Source: Salinicola halophyticus (GTDB taxonomy: Bacteria > Pseudomonadota > Gammaproteobacteria > Pseudomonadales > Halomonadaceae). From it: 64,000 bases of DNA. A model generated the notes under the pieces. The model was not told where the DNA came from, made no database searches, and saw only the letters and a list, made by a program, of their open reading frames with translations. Every line of letters starts with the position of its first letter. The stretch's first letter is position 1. Made by a program: the position numbers and the translations under genes. This document shows, piece by piece, positions 1 through 7,789 of the stretch. The DNA lies in contig NZ_PZJN01000007.1 in assembly GCF_003206695.1 (NCBI RefSeq), positions 283,413-347,412 of the forward strand, read 5' to 3'.

Positions 1-1
1 G

Positions 2-1276
2 AGCCTCGTGATGCTCGCGGCATTCTTCCTGGCTATCGCCATCGGCGTGCCCGTGGCTTTCGCTCTGGTCCTGGCCGTCTTCATTGCCAGCTCTGCGTCT
101 TTTATCCTGCCGCCTCCTGCTGTCGTCCAGAACATGGTGACCGGCTCGACCAAATTCATTCTTCTGGCCATTCCCTTCTTTCTCTCGACAGGCTATCTGC
201 TGAATCTTGGCGGCCTGTCCGCTCGACTGATCGAGTTTGCCGTCTCTCTCGTGGGCCACTTTCGTGGCGGCCTGGCACACGTCAACATTCTCAACAGCCT
301 GATGGTGGGTGGCATCTCCGGTTCGTCCAGTGCCGATGCCGCCAGCAGCACCAAAATCCTCGTTCCCGAGATGGTCAAGCGTGGCTATTCGCCGGCGTTC
401 TCCTGTGCCGTCAGCGCCTCCTCGGCGATACTGCCCAATGTCGTGCCGCCGGCTATCGCGATGCTGGTCTATGCCTCCGTCGCCAACGTTTCGGTGGCCA
501 AGCTGTTCACGGCAGGCGTGCTACCGGCGGTGTTGATCGCGCTGGCCCTGATGGGCGTCGCCTATGCCATTTCGGTTCGACGCGACTATCAGTCCTCCAG
601 CGAGCACGCCCCGTGGCTGACCGTGCGTAACAGCTTTCTCCGCGCTCTGCCCGTGTTGGTCATCACCGTCGGGGTATTGGGCGGGATTCGCTTCGGGATC
701 ATAACGGCCACCGAGGCAGGCGTCGTTGCCCTCTTCTGGACCTTTATCCTGGGGAAAATGGTGTTCAAGGAGTACGGCTGGAAAACGTTCTACCGTGCTT
801 TCAGTGACTGTGCCATGGACGCTGCCCTGATCGGATTCATCATCGCGTCGTCGGTACCTTTTGCCTGGGTCCTGATCGCCGAGCAGGTGCCTCAGGCGAT
901 CGTCGGCTGGGCCGGTACGGCGGCAGAGGGGCCGCTGGGGCTCTTTTTCATTCTCATTCTCGTGCTGGTGGCGGCAGGCATGTTCCTGGATCTCACCCCG
1001 GCCATGCTGATCATCGCTCCGCTGTTCCTGCCGATGATGATCAATGCTGGTATCGACCCCATCCAGCTGGGCATCATCATGATCGTCACGCTGCAACTCG
1101 GCGGCGTCTCGCCACCCGTCGGGCTACTGGTATTCATCACGTCACAGATTGCCAACGTGCCACCCTCGGCCGTTTTCCGCGCCGTCATACCCTTCGTCCT
1201 GGCAACGATGTGCGTCGTGGTCCTGCTTTGCGCGTTTCCCTCGCTAACCATCGGGCTATGGGGCCTGCTGGAATGA
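2..1276 (+). CDS. TRAP transporter large permease (DctM-type), 5' end cut by window edge
   Basis: Large membrane subunit of a tripartite ATP-independent periplasmic transporter, which imports an organic acid or other solute with the Na+/H+ gradient together with a binding protein and a small permease. About 424 residues are visible, close to the family's usual 425-430. The protein is hydrophobic throughout with a dozen or so membrane segments. The N-terminal GVPVAFAL and the SGSSSADAASS/PPAIAML segments are typical of DctM. The open frame continues to base 2 (Ser-Leu-Val-Met...), so the true start is probably just outside the window. The binding protein and small permease should lie upstream, out of view, so the substrate cannot be given. 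Confidence 0.9.
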   Translation, partial: SLVMLAAFFLAIAIGVPVAFALVLAVFIASSASFILPPPAVVQNMVTGSTKFILLAIPFFLSTGYLLNLGGLSARLIEFAVSLVGHFRGGLAHVNILNSLMVGGISGSSSADAASSTKILVPEMVKRGYSPAFSCAVSASSAILPNVVPPAIAMLVYASVANVSVAKLFTAGVLPAVLIALALMGVAYAISVRRDYQSSSEHAPWLTVRNSFLRALPVLVITVGVLGGIRFGIITATEAGVVALFWTFILGKMVFKEYGWKTFYRAFSDCAMDAALIGFIIASSVPFAWVLIAEQVPQAIVGWAGTAAEGPLGLFFILILVLVAAGMFLDLTPAMLIIAPLFLPMMINAGIDPIQLGIIMIVTLQLGGVSPPVGLLVFITSQIANVPPSAVFRAVIPFVLATMCVVVLLCAFPSLTIGLWGLLE

Positions 1277-1397
1277 GTGAATAGCCGCCGGAGCCTGCGC
1301 TGCTGCGATGGCCTCCTCACGGGGTCAGCGGTTGTCATCAACGAGTCGGGGATTGTGGATATACTGACAGGCAGTCACGGTCGAAGGAAAAGCGCTC

Positions 1398-2432
1398 ATG
1401 TCGCTGTCGTCTCCCAGGCTTGCCACGTTCATCGCATGGCTGGGGCCGGTGTTGCTCGCCGGCTGCAGCGCCGTGCCTCAACGAACGGCGCTTGCGCCGC
1501 TCGATCTGCTGGCGAGCACGCCCAACATCGACTGGTGCGGAACGCTGGCGCTGCCCGGGGAGTGGCAGGACGGCACGCCGGTCGGCGGGCTCTCCGATCT
1601 CGGTTGGGACGACGACGAAGCGATGCTGTTTCTGATTTCCGATCGCGGCTGGCTGCATCGCGCCCGCCTGACGTTCAGCGGCAGCGGCGAGCTGCGCGAT
1701 TATGAACCGCTGGATACCTACCCGTTGCGCGGCGAGGACGGCGCCATCCTGGAAAGTGCCGGTAGCGATGCCGAAGCGTTGACGCTCGAGAACGCCGACG
1801 ACGACATTCGCGGCAATACGCAGCTGGTAATCGGCTTTGAAGGCAGTGTAGCGGGCGACACCGGGGGCGACGCGCTGGGTGATGCAGAAAGCAACGCCCG
1901 CTGGCAGCGCTTCCTGCCCTCGGGTATTGCCAGCGAACCACCGCACCGACCGGCCGGGCTATCGGACGTCGAATCCAACGGCGGGCTGGAGGCGATCGCC
2001 GCGCTACCCGGCTACGGCCTGATCGGCGGGATCGAAACACCCCCCGAGGGCTGGCCCGAGAAGCTCACTCGGCTGTTCAGCCTCGACGGTCAGCACGAGT
2101 GGCGCTATCCGTTGGCCGACAACGCCAACAGCGCGCTGACCGCCATGGAAAATCTGGACGGCGACCTGCTGACCCTGGAGCGTGCCTACACACCGCCGGC
2201 TTCACTCGTGATTCGGTTACGCCGCGCCCATCTCGAGGCCGACGGCAGCGTGCGTGTCAGCGAACTGGCGCGGCTCTCCAACAGTGATGGCTGGTCGTTG
2301 GACAACTTCGAAGGACTGACCGGCATCGGCGGTCACCGCTACCTGATGGTCAGTGACGACAATTTTAGTCTGGTGCAGCGCACCCTGCTGACCTGCTTTG
2401 CCGTAACCGAGGTCGACGATCGGGCGCCCTGA
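1398..2432 (+). CDS. Esterase-like/phytase-family lipoprotein
   Basis: 344 aa. The N-terminus is a short signal peptide ending in a lipobox (LLAGC, Cys near residue 23), so the protein is probably a lipoprotein of the cell envelope. The body matches the phytase-like esterase domain by pattern: acidic, WDDDEAMLFLISDRGW near residue 75, then later beta-propeller-like strands ending HRYLMVSDDNFS. Members of this family are mostly uncharacterised, and the phytase label rests on fold similarity only. An AAGGA stretch about 8 nt upstream supports the ATG at 1398. The gene stands alone between the TRAP permease and the OFA carrier. A substrate cannot be assigned. Confidence 0.7.
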   Translation: MSLSSPRLATFIAWLGPVLLAGCSAVPQRTALAPLDLLASTPNIDWCGTLALPGEWQDGTPVGGLSDLGWDDDEAMLFLISDRGWLHRARLTFSGSGELRDYEPLDTYPLRGEDGAILESAGSDAEALTLENADDDIRGNTQLVIGFEGSVAGDTGGDALGDAESNARWQRFLPSGIASEPPHRPAGLSDVESNGGLEAIAALPGYGLIGGIETPPEGWPEKLTRLFSLDGQHEWRYPLADNANSALTAMENLDGDLLTLERAYTPPASLVIRLRRAHLEADGSVRVSELARLSNSDGWSLDNFEGLTGIGGHRYLMVSDDNFSLVQRTLLTCFAVTEVDDRAP

Positions 2433-2703
2433 CTCCTGGCCGGCGCGATAGATGTCGCAGCCAGGAGAGCCGATGTCGCACGTATGCACGGCACAGCATA
2501 ATGATTTCCGCTAGTTGCCATTTTCCCCCGCTGATTCGATCCTGCCGACGACACTGTGAATGCGGCGACACTCAACGATAAGAATCCGTGTTCATAGGTA
2601 CGGCGCTCAAGCCCAAGGCCGTTCCTGCCGATGTAGAGCACGCGGTGTCTTCCCGGTAGCACCGGCAGCGCCAACGACACGATAATCAAGACGAGGGTTC
2701 AGG

Positions 2704-4359
2704 ATGAGTGGGATCAATCAGGCCGCGCTGGATGCCGGCGGCGACACATCGGCGGGTTTTTTCTCCCGCGAAAGAACGGTAGCGGGACCTAACTTCAATC
2801 GCTGGCTGGTACCCACGGCGGCGCTGGCGATCCATCTCTGTATCGGCATGGCCTACGGCTTCTCGGTGTTCTGGCTCCCCATGAGCCAGGAGATCGTCAA
2901 CGCCCCTGCCAGTTGCACCAATCTCGGTCTGTTCCAGGCATTGACCACGACGAGCTGTAACTGGAGCGTCCCCCAGGTCACCTATGTGTTCGGTATCTTC
3001 ATTGCCATGCTCGGTGTTTCGGCGGCGATCTGGGGTGCCTGGCTCGAACATGCAGGGCCGAGAAAGGCCGGCTGCATCGCGGCATTGTGCTGGGGTGGCG
3101 GTCTGATCGTCGGTGGCCTGGGGGTCATGAACCATCAGCTGTGGCTGGTCTATCTGGGCTGCGGCGTGCTGGGCGGCATCGGCCAGGGTCTCGGCTACAT
3201 CACACCGGTCTCGACCCTGATCAAGTGGTTTCCGGACCGCCGCGGCATGGCGACCGGGTTTGCCATCATGGGGTACGGCGGTGGTGCCATGGTCGGCGCG
3301 CCGCTGGCCGTGCTGCTGATGAATCACTACTCCGCGGACGGCGGCACCGGTGTCGCCATGACACTGATCACTATGGGCGTGATCTATGCCATCGTCATGG
3401 CCTGCGGGGCGATTGGCTTTCGCGTACCGCCCAACGGCTGGAAACCCACCGGCTGGACGGCACCGAAGAATGCCAAGACCAACACCATGATCACCCAGGG
3501 TCACGTCCACCTGAAGACAGCGTGGAAGACCAAGCAGTTCTGGCTGATCTGGGGCGTGCTGTTCCTCAACGTGACCGCCGGGATCGCTGTGATCTCGATG
3601 GCCAGCCCGATGCTGCAGGACGTCTTCGGCGGCGCCCTGGTCGGCCTCGAGGATCGCGCCGCGGCTCTCAACGAAGCGCAGCAGGCGGCAGTGGTCGCCG
3701 CAGCGGCCGGCCTGGTCGGCCTGATCAGCCTGTTCAACAGCGTCGGGCGTCTGTTCTGGGCCTCGCTATCGGATAAGATCGGGCGCAAGAACACTTATTT
3801 CTGCTTCTTCGTGATCGGCATCATCATGTATTGCCTGCTGCCGATGTGGGGCCATCTGGGTATGGCTGGTCTGTTCGTGATCTCGATCTGCGTCATTCTC
3901 AGCATGTATGGCGGCGGTTTCGCCACGGTCCCGGCTTATCTGGCCGACATCTTCGGCACCCAGATGGTCGGCGCGATTCACGGACGCCTGCTCACGGCCT
4001 GGACCGCCGCCGGCCTGGTCGGCCCGCTGGTCATTGCGGCCATTCGCCAGACGCAGCTCGACGCCGGCGTCGAACCCAGCCTCGTCTACGATCGCACGCT
4101 CTACATCATGGCGGGGCTGCTGTTCCTCGGCCTGATCTGCAACTTGTTGATCAAGCCGGTCAAGCCGGAACAGCAGATGAGCGATGAGGAGCTGGCTCAC
4201 GAGCGTTCGCTGCAGAAGGAAGACGGCGTCGCCGCCAATGCCGAGACCGCGGCACGCGGTCGCTTCGGTGTCGGCGGCGTTCTCGCCTGGCTCGGCGTGG
4301 GCATTCCGTTCCTGATCGGGCTCTACATCGCCCTGGCCAAGGCAGCGGCGCTGTTCTAG
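2704..4359 (+). CDS. MFS transporter, oxalate/formate antiporter (OFA) family
   Basis: 551 aa, inner-membrane carrier of the major facilitator superfamily. The OFA family is recognised from NRWLVPTAALAIHLCIGMAYG at the start of the first helix and from WFPDRRGMATGFAIMGYGGGA at the helix 4-5 region. A soluble central loop and a long C-terminal tail ending in one extra hydrophobic helix make it longer than the common ~420-aa members. OFA carriers move formate, oxalate, lactate or similar monocarboxylates. The formate dehydrogenase cluster 1.4 kb downstream makes formate the best guess, but this is inference from context. The gene is convergent with the regulator at 4434 and is closed by a strong hairpin. 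Confidence 0.85.
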   Translation: MSGINQAALDAGGDTSAGFFSRERTVAGPNFNRWLVPTAALAIHLCIGMAYGFSVFWLPMSQEIVNAPASCTNLGLFQALTTTSCNWSVPQVTYVFGIFIAMLGVSAAIWGAWLEHAGPRKAGCIAALCWGGGLIVGGLGVMNHQLWLVYLGCGVLGGIGQGLGYITPVSTLIKWFPDRRGMATGFAIMGYGGGAMVGAPLAVLLMNHYSADGGTGVAMTLITMGVIYAIVMACGAIGFRVPPNGWKPTGWTAPKNAKTNTMITQGHVHLKTAWKTKQFWLIWGVLFLNVTAGIAVISMASPMLQDVFGGALVGLEDRAAALNEAQQAAVVAAAAGLVGLISLFNSVGRLFWASLSDKIGRKNTYFCFFVIGIIMYCLLPMWGHLGMAGLFVISICVILSMYGGGFATVPAYLADIFGTQMVGAIHGRLLTAWTAAGLVGPLVIAAIRQTQLDAGVEPSLVYDRTLYIMAGLLFLGLICNLLIKPVKPEQQMSDEELAHERSLQKEDGVAANAETAARGRFGVGGVLAWLGVGIPFLIGLYIALAKAAALF

Positions 4360-4384
4360 ACCGCCCGTCACGAGCGGGATCCAT

Positions 4385-4423
4385 CACGACCGGACGCTCC
4401 TCGAGCGCCCGGTCGTGTCGTTT
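4385..4423. terminator. Hairpin terminator between OFA gene and regulator
   Basis: A 15-bp stem with a single A/C mismatch (arms 4385-4399 and 4403-4417), a 3-nt loop and a short T-containing tail (TCGTTT). It sits between two convergent genes, so it can serve both. The weak T tract lowers certainty. Confidence 0.6.
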
Positions 4424-4433
4424 CCGCCCTGCG

Positions 4434-5558
4434 CTAGCGCCTGTTACGTTCGACGGTCTTTCTGTTCTCCGCCATCCGGTCCTCCTCCAGTAATGCCTCG
4501 AACGTCGTCACCTCGCCACAGCGATCCGGCGCATAGCCGCTCAGCGTCGCTATCTCGGCCAGGAACGAGCGCGAGCTCATGAAGGTGAGCAGTTGCTGGA
4601 CGTTGTCCTGCTCGAGCCGATCCTCGTGGCAGATCAGCAGATAGTGCTCGGTGGAGAGCGGCAGAAACTCGAGCCCGAACTGGGCTGCGGCCGCTTCCAG
4701 ACCAAAACCGACATCGGCCATGCCGGCTGCCACGTAGGCCGCTATGGCGGTATGGGTAAACTCTTCCTGTCCCGCGCCGGCAATCTGATCCTCGCCGATG
4801 CCCTGCTCCGCCAACAACAGGTTGAAAAGCACGCGAGTCCCGGAGTGCTCATCGCGATTGATGAAGCGGACATCAGTCCGGGCAAGATCCGCCAACCCCT
4901 GAATTCTGTCTCGGTCCTCGCCACGCAGGATCAAGCCCTGTCGGCGAGTGACGAATCGAATCACCTTGAGCTTCTGTCCTCGCTGACTCTGCCCCTCGAG
5001 CTGCGGCCGATAGACCTGCATCACTCGCTCGGCAAGCTGCGGAGATGAGGGGACGTGGAAGCTGGCCAGGTCGCACTCGCCGCGGCCCAAAGCGTTCAAT
5101 GCCTCCAGCGGATTGCAGTAGCGCAGATCGAGTTCGCCGGGACATTCCGGCAGTAGTGCCACCGCATAACCATGGCTGGCATGCAATCGCAGGACGGGAT
5201 GCGCGCCCTCGAGCAACTGCTGCAGCTGATGGTTTAGCTCGGAGGCCATGCTGTCGATCTGCGGCCCCAACCTTGCCCTGACCCGCTGCTCCGACCACAG
5301 CAGTTTCTCGCCCAGAGGCGATGGCCGGGTGCCATGCCCCTTGCGCATATCCGCCAGCGGCATGCCGAAGAACGCCTCCCCCCGGTTGAGGAGATTCCAG
5401 GCATGACGATAGGAGATGCCGGCGGCTTCCGCTGCACGCGTCAGCTTGCCGGTCTCGCGCAGATTGGCGAGTAGCCGGAACAGCACCGGGTCGAGCAGTT
5501 CGCCGTCATCGCTGCGAAACAGCCACGCTGGCGTGATATTCAACTTTTTTCTAAGCAT
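4434..5558 (-). CDS. ModE-type HTH regulator with periplasmic-binding-like sensor domain
   Basis: 374 aa. Residues about 15-95 form a LysR/ModE-like winged helix-turn-helix (LTRAAEAAGISYRHAWNLL, then PSPLGEKLLW). Residues about 110-350 resemble a periplasmic-binding-protein fold used as a cytoplasmic effector domain (PBP_like), with the telltale NRDEHSGTR segment and VADVGFG-like region. Such proteins commonly accompany molybdenum enzymes and may sense molybdate or an anion. The gene is divergent from fdsG across a 166-bp spacer, so regulation of the formate dehydrogenase operon is the natural inference. It is distinct from the LysR-type FdsR described in some proteobacteria. The ligand is unknown. 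Confidence 0.75.
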   Translation of the reverse strand: MLRKKLNITPAWLFRSDDGELLDPVLFRLLANLRETGKLTRAAEAAGISYRHAWNLLNRGEAFFGMPLADMRKGHGTRPSPLGEKLLWSEQRVRARLGPQIDSMASELNHQLQQLLEGAHPVLRLHASHGYAVALLPECPGELDLRYCNPLEALNALGRGECDLASFHVPSSPQLAERVMQVYRPQLEGQSQRGQKLKVIRFVTRRQGLILRGEDRDRIQGLADLARTDVRFINRDEHSGTRVLFNLLLAEQGIGEDQIAGAGQEEFTHTAIAAYVAAGMADVGFGLEAAAAQFGLEFLPLSTEHYLLICHEDRLEQDNVQQLLTFMSSRSFLAEIATLSGYAPDRCGEVTTFEALLEEDRMAENRKTVERNRR

Positions 5559-5596
5559 ATTCGTTCATATTTCTCGCGCCCCGCGGGAGTGCTAGG

Positions 5597-5625
5597 TTGG
5601 CGTTTAGCGGCACTCAACATAAAAC
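5597..5625 (+). promoter_or_regulatory. Possible sigma-70 promoter for fdsGBAD
   Basis: TTGGCG (5597-5602) and TAAAAC (5620-5625) with a 17-bp spacer lie in the divergent space between the regulator and fdsG. Each hexamer matches 4 of 6 consensus bases, so this is a weak candidate that would fit an activator-dependent promoter. Confidence 0.3.
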
Positions 5626-5724
5626 AGTTAAGAACAACGATTCCTATAAGACGATTGGCTGAGAGCTGGCGAGAGAGGTGGAGTCGCCGGACGAAATCCA
5701 ACTGCTTGATGAGATGACCAGGCC

Positions 5725-6231
5725 ATGCCACACGCCAGCCCGCAGACCGACGGCGCCTGGACGCCGGCACAGATTCAGGACGTGATCGACGCCCATAAAT
5801 CGATGCCGGGCGCCATGCTGCCCACGCTTCATGCCATCCAGGATCGCTTCGGACACATTCCCGAAGCGGCGATTCCGATCATTGCCGAGTCGCTGCGCCA
5901 TACACGCGCCGACGTCCACGGCATCATCAGTTTCTACCACCACTTCCGGACACAGCTGCCAGGTCGCAGTGTGGTGCAGGTGTGTCGGGCGGAGGCGTGT
6001 CAGGCGCGGGGCTGTCGACAGCTGGAAAGCCACGTCAAAGCGGTACTGGGCGTGGATTACCACCACACCACGAGCGACGGCGAGATCACGCTGGAGCCGG
6101 TCTATTGCCTGGGCAACTGCGCCTGCGGGCCGACGATTCGGGTCAACGACGAGATTCACGGCCGCATGACCGCGGCCAAGTTCGATCGGCTGGCCGAAGA
6201 GCTCACGGCCACCGTGGTGGAGGTGAGATGA
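5725..6231 (+). CDS. fdsG: NAD-dependent formate dehydrogenase, gamma subunit (NuoE-like)
   Basis: 168 aa, [2Fe-2S] thioredoxin-fold electron-transfer subunit of the soluble Mo-dependent formate dehydrogenase. The four cluster ligands are visible as Cys87, Cys92 (VCRAEAC) and Cys128, Cys132 (YCLGNC), the pattern shared with NuoE. First gene of fdsG-fdsB-fdsA-fdsD; its stop overlaps the fdsB start by ATGA, implying translational coupling. A paralogous NuoE is encoded at 52538-53095, but the HMP and linkage to FdsA assign this copy to formate dehydrogenase. The Shine-Dalgarno sequence is weak. Confidence 0.93.
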   Translation: MPHASPQTDGAWTPAQIQDVIDAHKSMPGAMLPTLHAIQDRFGHIPEAAIPIIAESLRHTRADVHGIISFYHHFRTQLPGRSVVQVCRAEACQARGCRQLESHVKAVLGVDYHHTTSDGEITLEPVYCLGNCACGPTIRVNDEIHGRMTAAKFDRLAEELTATVVEVR

Positions 6232-7787
6232 TGACGACCACCGTCTATGTTCCTCGCGACACCACCGCGCTCTCGCTGGGAGCAGACGCCGTCGCGTCGC
6301 GTCTCGAGCGCGCCGCACGTCAGCGCTCGCTGGATCTAAGGATCGTGCGCAACGGCTCCCGCGGCCTGTCCTGGCTGGAGCCGCTGGTAGAAGTCGAGAC
6401 AACCAAGGGCCGAGTCGCTTACGGGCCGGTCGAGCCCGAAGACGTCGAGGCGCTGATCGAAGCCGGCCTGTTCGAGGGACGCCAGGATCATCCGCTGGCG
6501 CTGGGATTGACCGAGGAGATCCCCTATCTCCGTAACCAGCAGCGCCTGACGTTCTCGCGTATCGGCGTGACCGACCCGCTGTCGCTCGAGGACTACACCA
6601 CGCTGCGTGGCTTCGAAGGATTGAAGAAGGCACTCGCCTGCGATGCGCAGGGTATCGTCGACGAGGTCAAGTCCTCGGGGCTTCGCGGCCGCGGCGGGGC
6701 CGCCTTCCCCACCGCGATCAAATGGCAGACGGTGCATGACCAGCCCGAGGGGCAGAAGTACATCGTCTGCAACGCCGACGAGGGCGACTCCGGCACCTTC
6801 GCCGACCGTCTGATCATGGAATGCGACCCCTATCTGCTGATCGAAGGCATGGCGATAGCGGGCCTCGCGGTGGGCGCCACCCAAGGCTACGTCTACCTGC
6901 GCTCGGAGTATCCGAACGCCCACGCCATCTTCGGGGAAGCGATCTCGCGGGCACGCACGGCGGGCTATCTGGGCGACGACATGCTCGCCAGCGGCAAGGA
7001 CTTCCACCTTGAAGTCCGCCTCGGCGCCGGGGCCTATATCTGCGGCGAGGAGACCTCGCTGCTGGAGAGCCTCGAAGGCAAGCGCGGCCTGGTCCGCGCC
7101 AAGCCGCCGCTGCCGGCGATCGAGGGGCTGTTCGGCCGCCCCACGGTAGTCAACAACGTGCTCTCGCTGGCCGCCATTCCCTACATTCTCGACCACGGCG
7201 GCCAGGCCTACGCCGACTACGGCATGGGCAAGTCCCGCGGGACGCTGGCGCTGCAGCTGGCCGGCAACGTGGCGCGTGGCGGGCTGGTCGAACTGGCCTT
7301 CGGCGTCACCCTGCGCGAGCTGATGGAGAACTTCGGCGGCGGCACCCAGAGTGGACGTCCGCTCAAGGCGGTGCAGGTCGGCGGCCCGCTCGGCGCCTAT
7401 CTGCCCGAGAGCCAGTGGGACAGCCCCATCGATTACGAAGGCTTCGCCGCGTTCGGGGGTGTCGTCGGCCATGGTGGCGTGGTGATGTTCGACGACAGCG
7501 TCGACATGGGCGATCAGGCGCGCTTTGCGATGGAGTTCTGCAGCGTCGAATCCTGCGGCAAGTGCACGCCGTGTCGAATCGGCGCCGTGCGTGGCGTGGA
7601 GGTGATCGACCGTATCCGCGCCGGCGAGCGGGCCGAGGAGAATCTCGTCCTGCTTGCCGATCTCTGCGACACCATGGTCGACGGCTCGCTCTGCGCCATG
7701 GGCGGGATGACACCGTTCCCCGTCCAGAGCGTAATGAAGCACTTTCCCGATGATCTGATCCGGCCCCGGGCCGAAGGCGGGAGGTAG
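6228..7787 (+). CDS. fdsB: NAD-dependent formate dehydrogenase, beta subunit (NuoF-like)
   Basis: 519 aa, flavin subunit that passes electrons from the Fe-S chain to NAD+. A divergent N-terminal thioredoxin-like segment (about 1-110) precedes the NuoF core. The FMN-binding GLRGRGGAAFPTAIKW lies at 151-166, the NADH site GAGAYICGEE at 266-275, and the [4Fe-4S] ligands are Cys443, Cys446, Cys449 and Cys489. The start is placed at the ATG overlapping the fdsG stop (6228); a second ATG follows immediately at 6231. It is about 70 residues longer than NuoF at 51201-52541 because of the extra N-terminal domain, as usual for FdsB. Confidence 0.93.
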   Translation: MMTTTVYVPRDTTALSLGADAVASRLERAARQRSLDLRIVRNGSRGLSWLEPLVEVETTKGRVAYGPVEPEDVEALIEAGLFEGRQDHPLALGLTEEIPYLRNQQRLTFSRIGVTDPLSLEDYTTLRGFEGLKKALACDAQGIVDEVKSSGLRGRGGAAFPTAIKWQTVHDQPEGQKYIVCNADEGDSGTFADRLIMECDPYLLIEGMAIAGLAVGATQGYVYLRSEYPNAHAIFGEAISRARTAGYLGDDMLASGKDFHLEVRLGAGAYICGEETSLLESLEGKRGLVRAKPPLPAIEGLFGRPTVVNNVLSLAAIPYILDHGGQAYADYGMGKSRGTLALQLAGNVARGGLVELAFGVTLRELMENFGGGTQSGRPLKAVQVGGPLGAYLPESQWDSPIDYEGFAAFGGVVGHGGVVMFDDSVDMGDQARFAMEFCSVESCGKCTPCRIGAVRGVEVIDRIRAGERAEENLVLLADLCDTMVDGSLCAMGGMTPFPVQSVMKHFPDDLIRPRAEGGR

Positions 7788-7789
7788 GC

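Noticed and set aside
2..1276. Identity as the ectoine TRAP permease TeaC
   Set aside because: The usual downstream teaD (UspA-type) gene is absent and the other TRAP subunits are out of view, so no substrate can be given.
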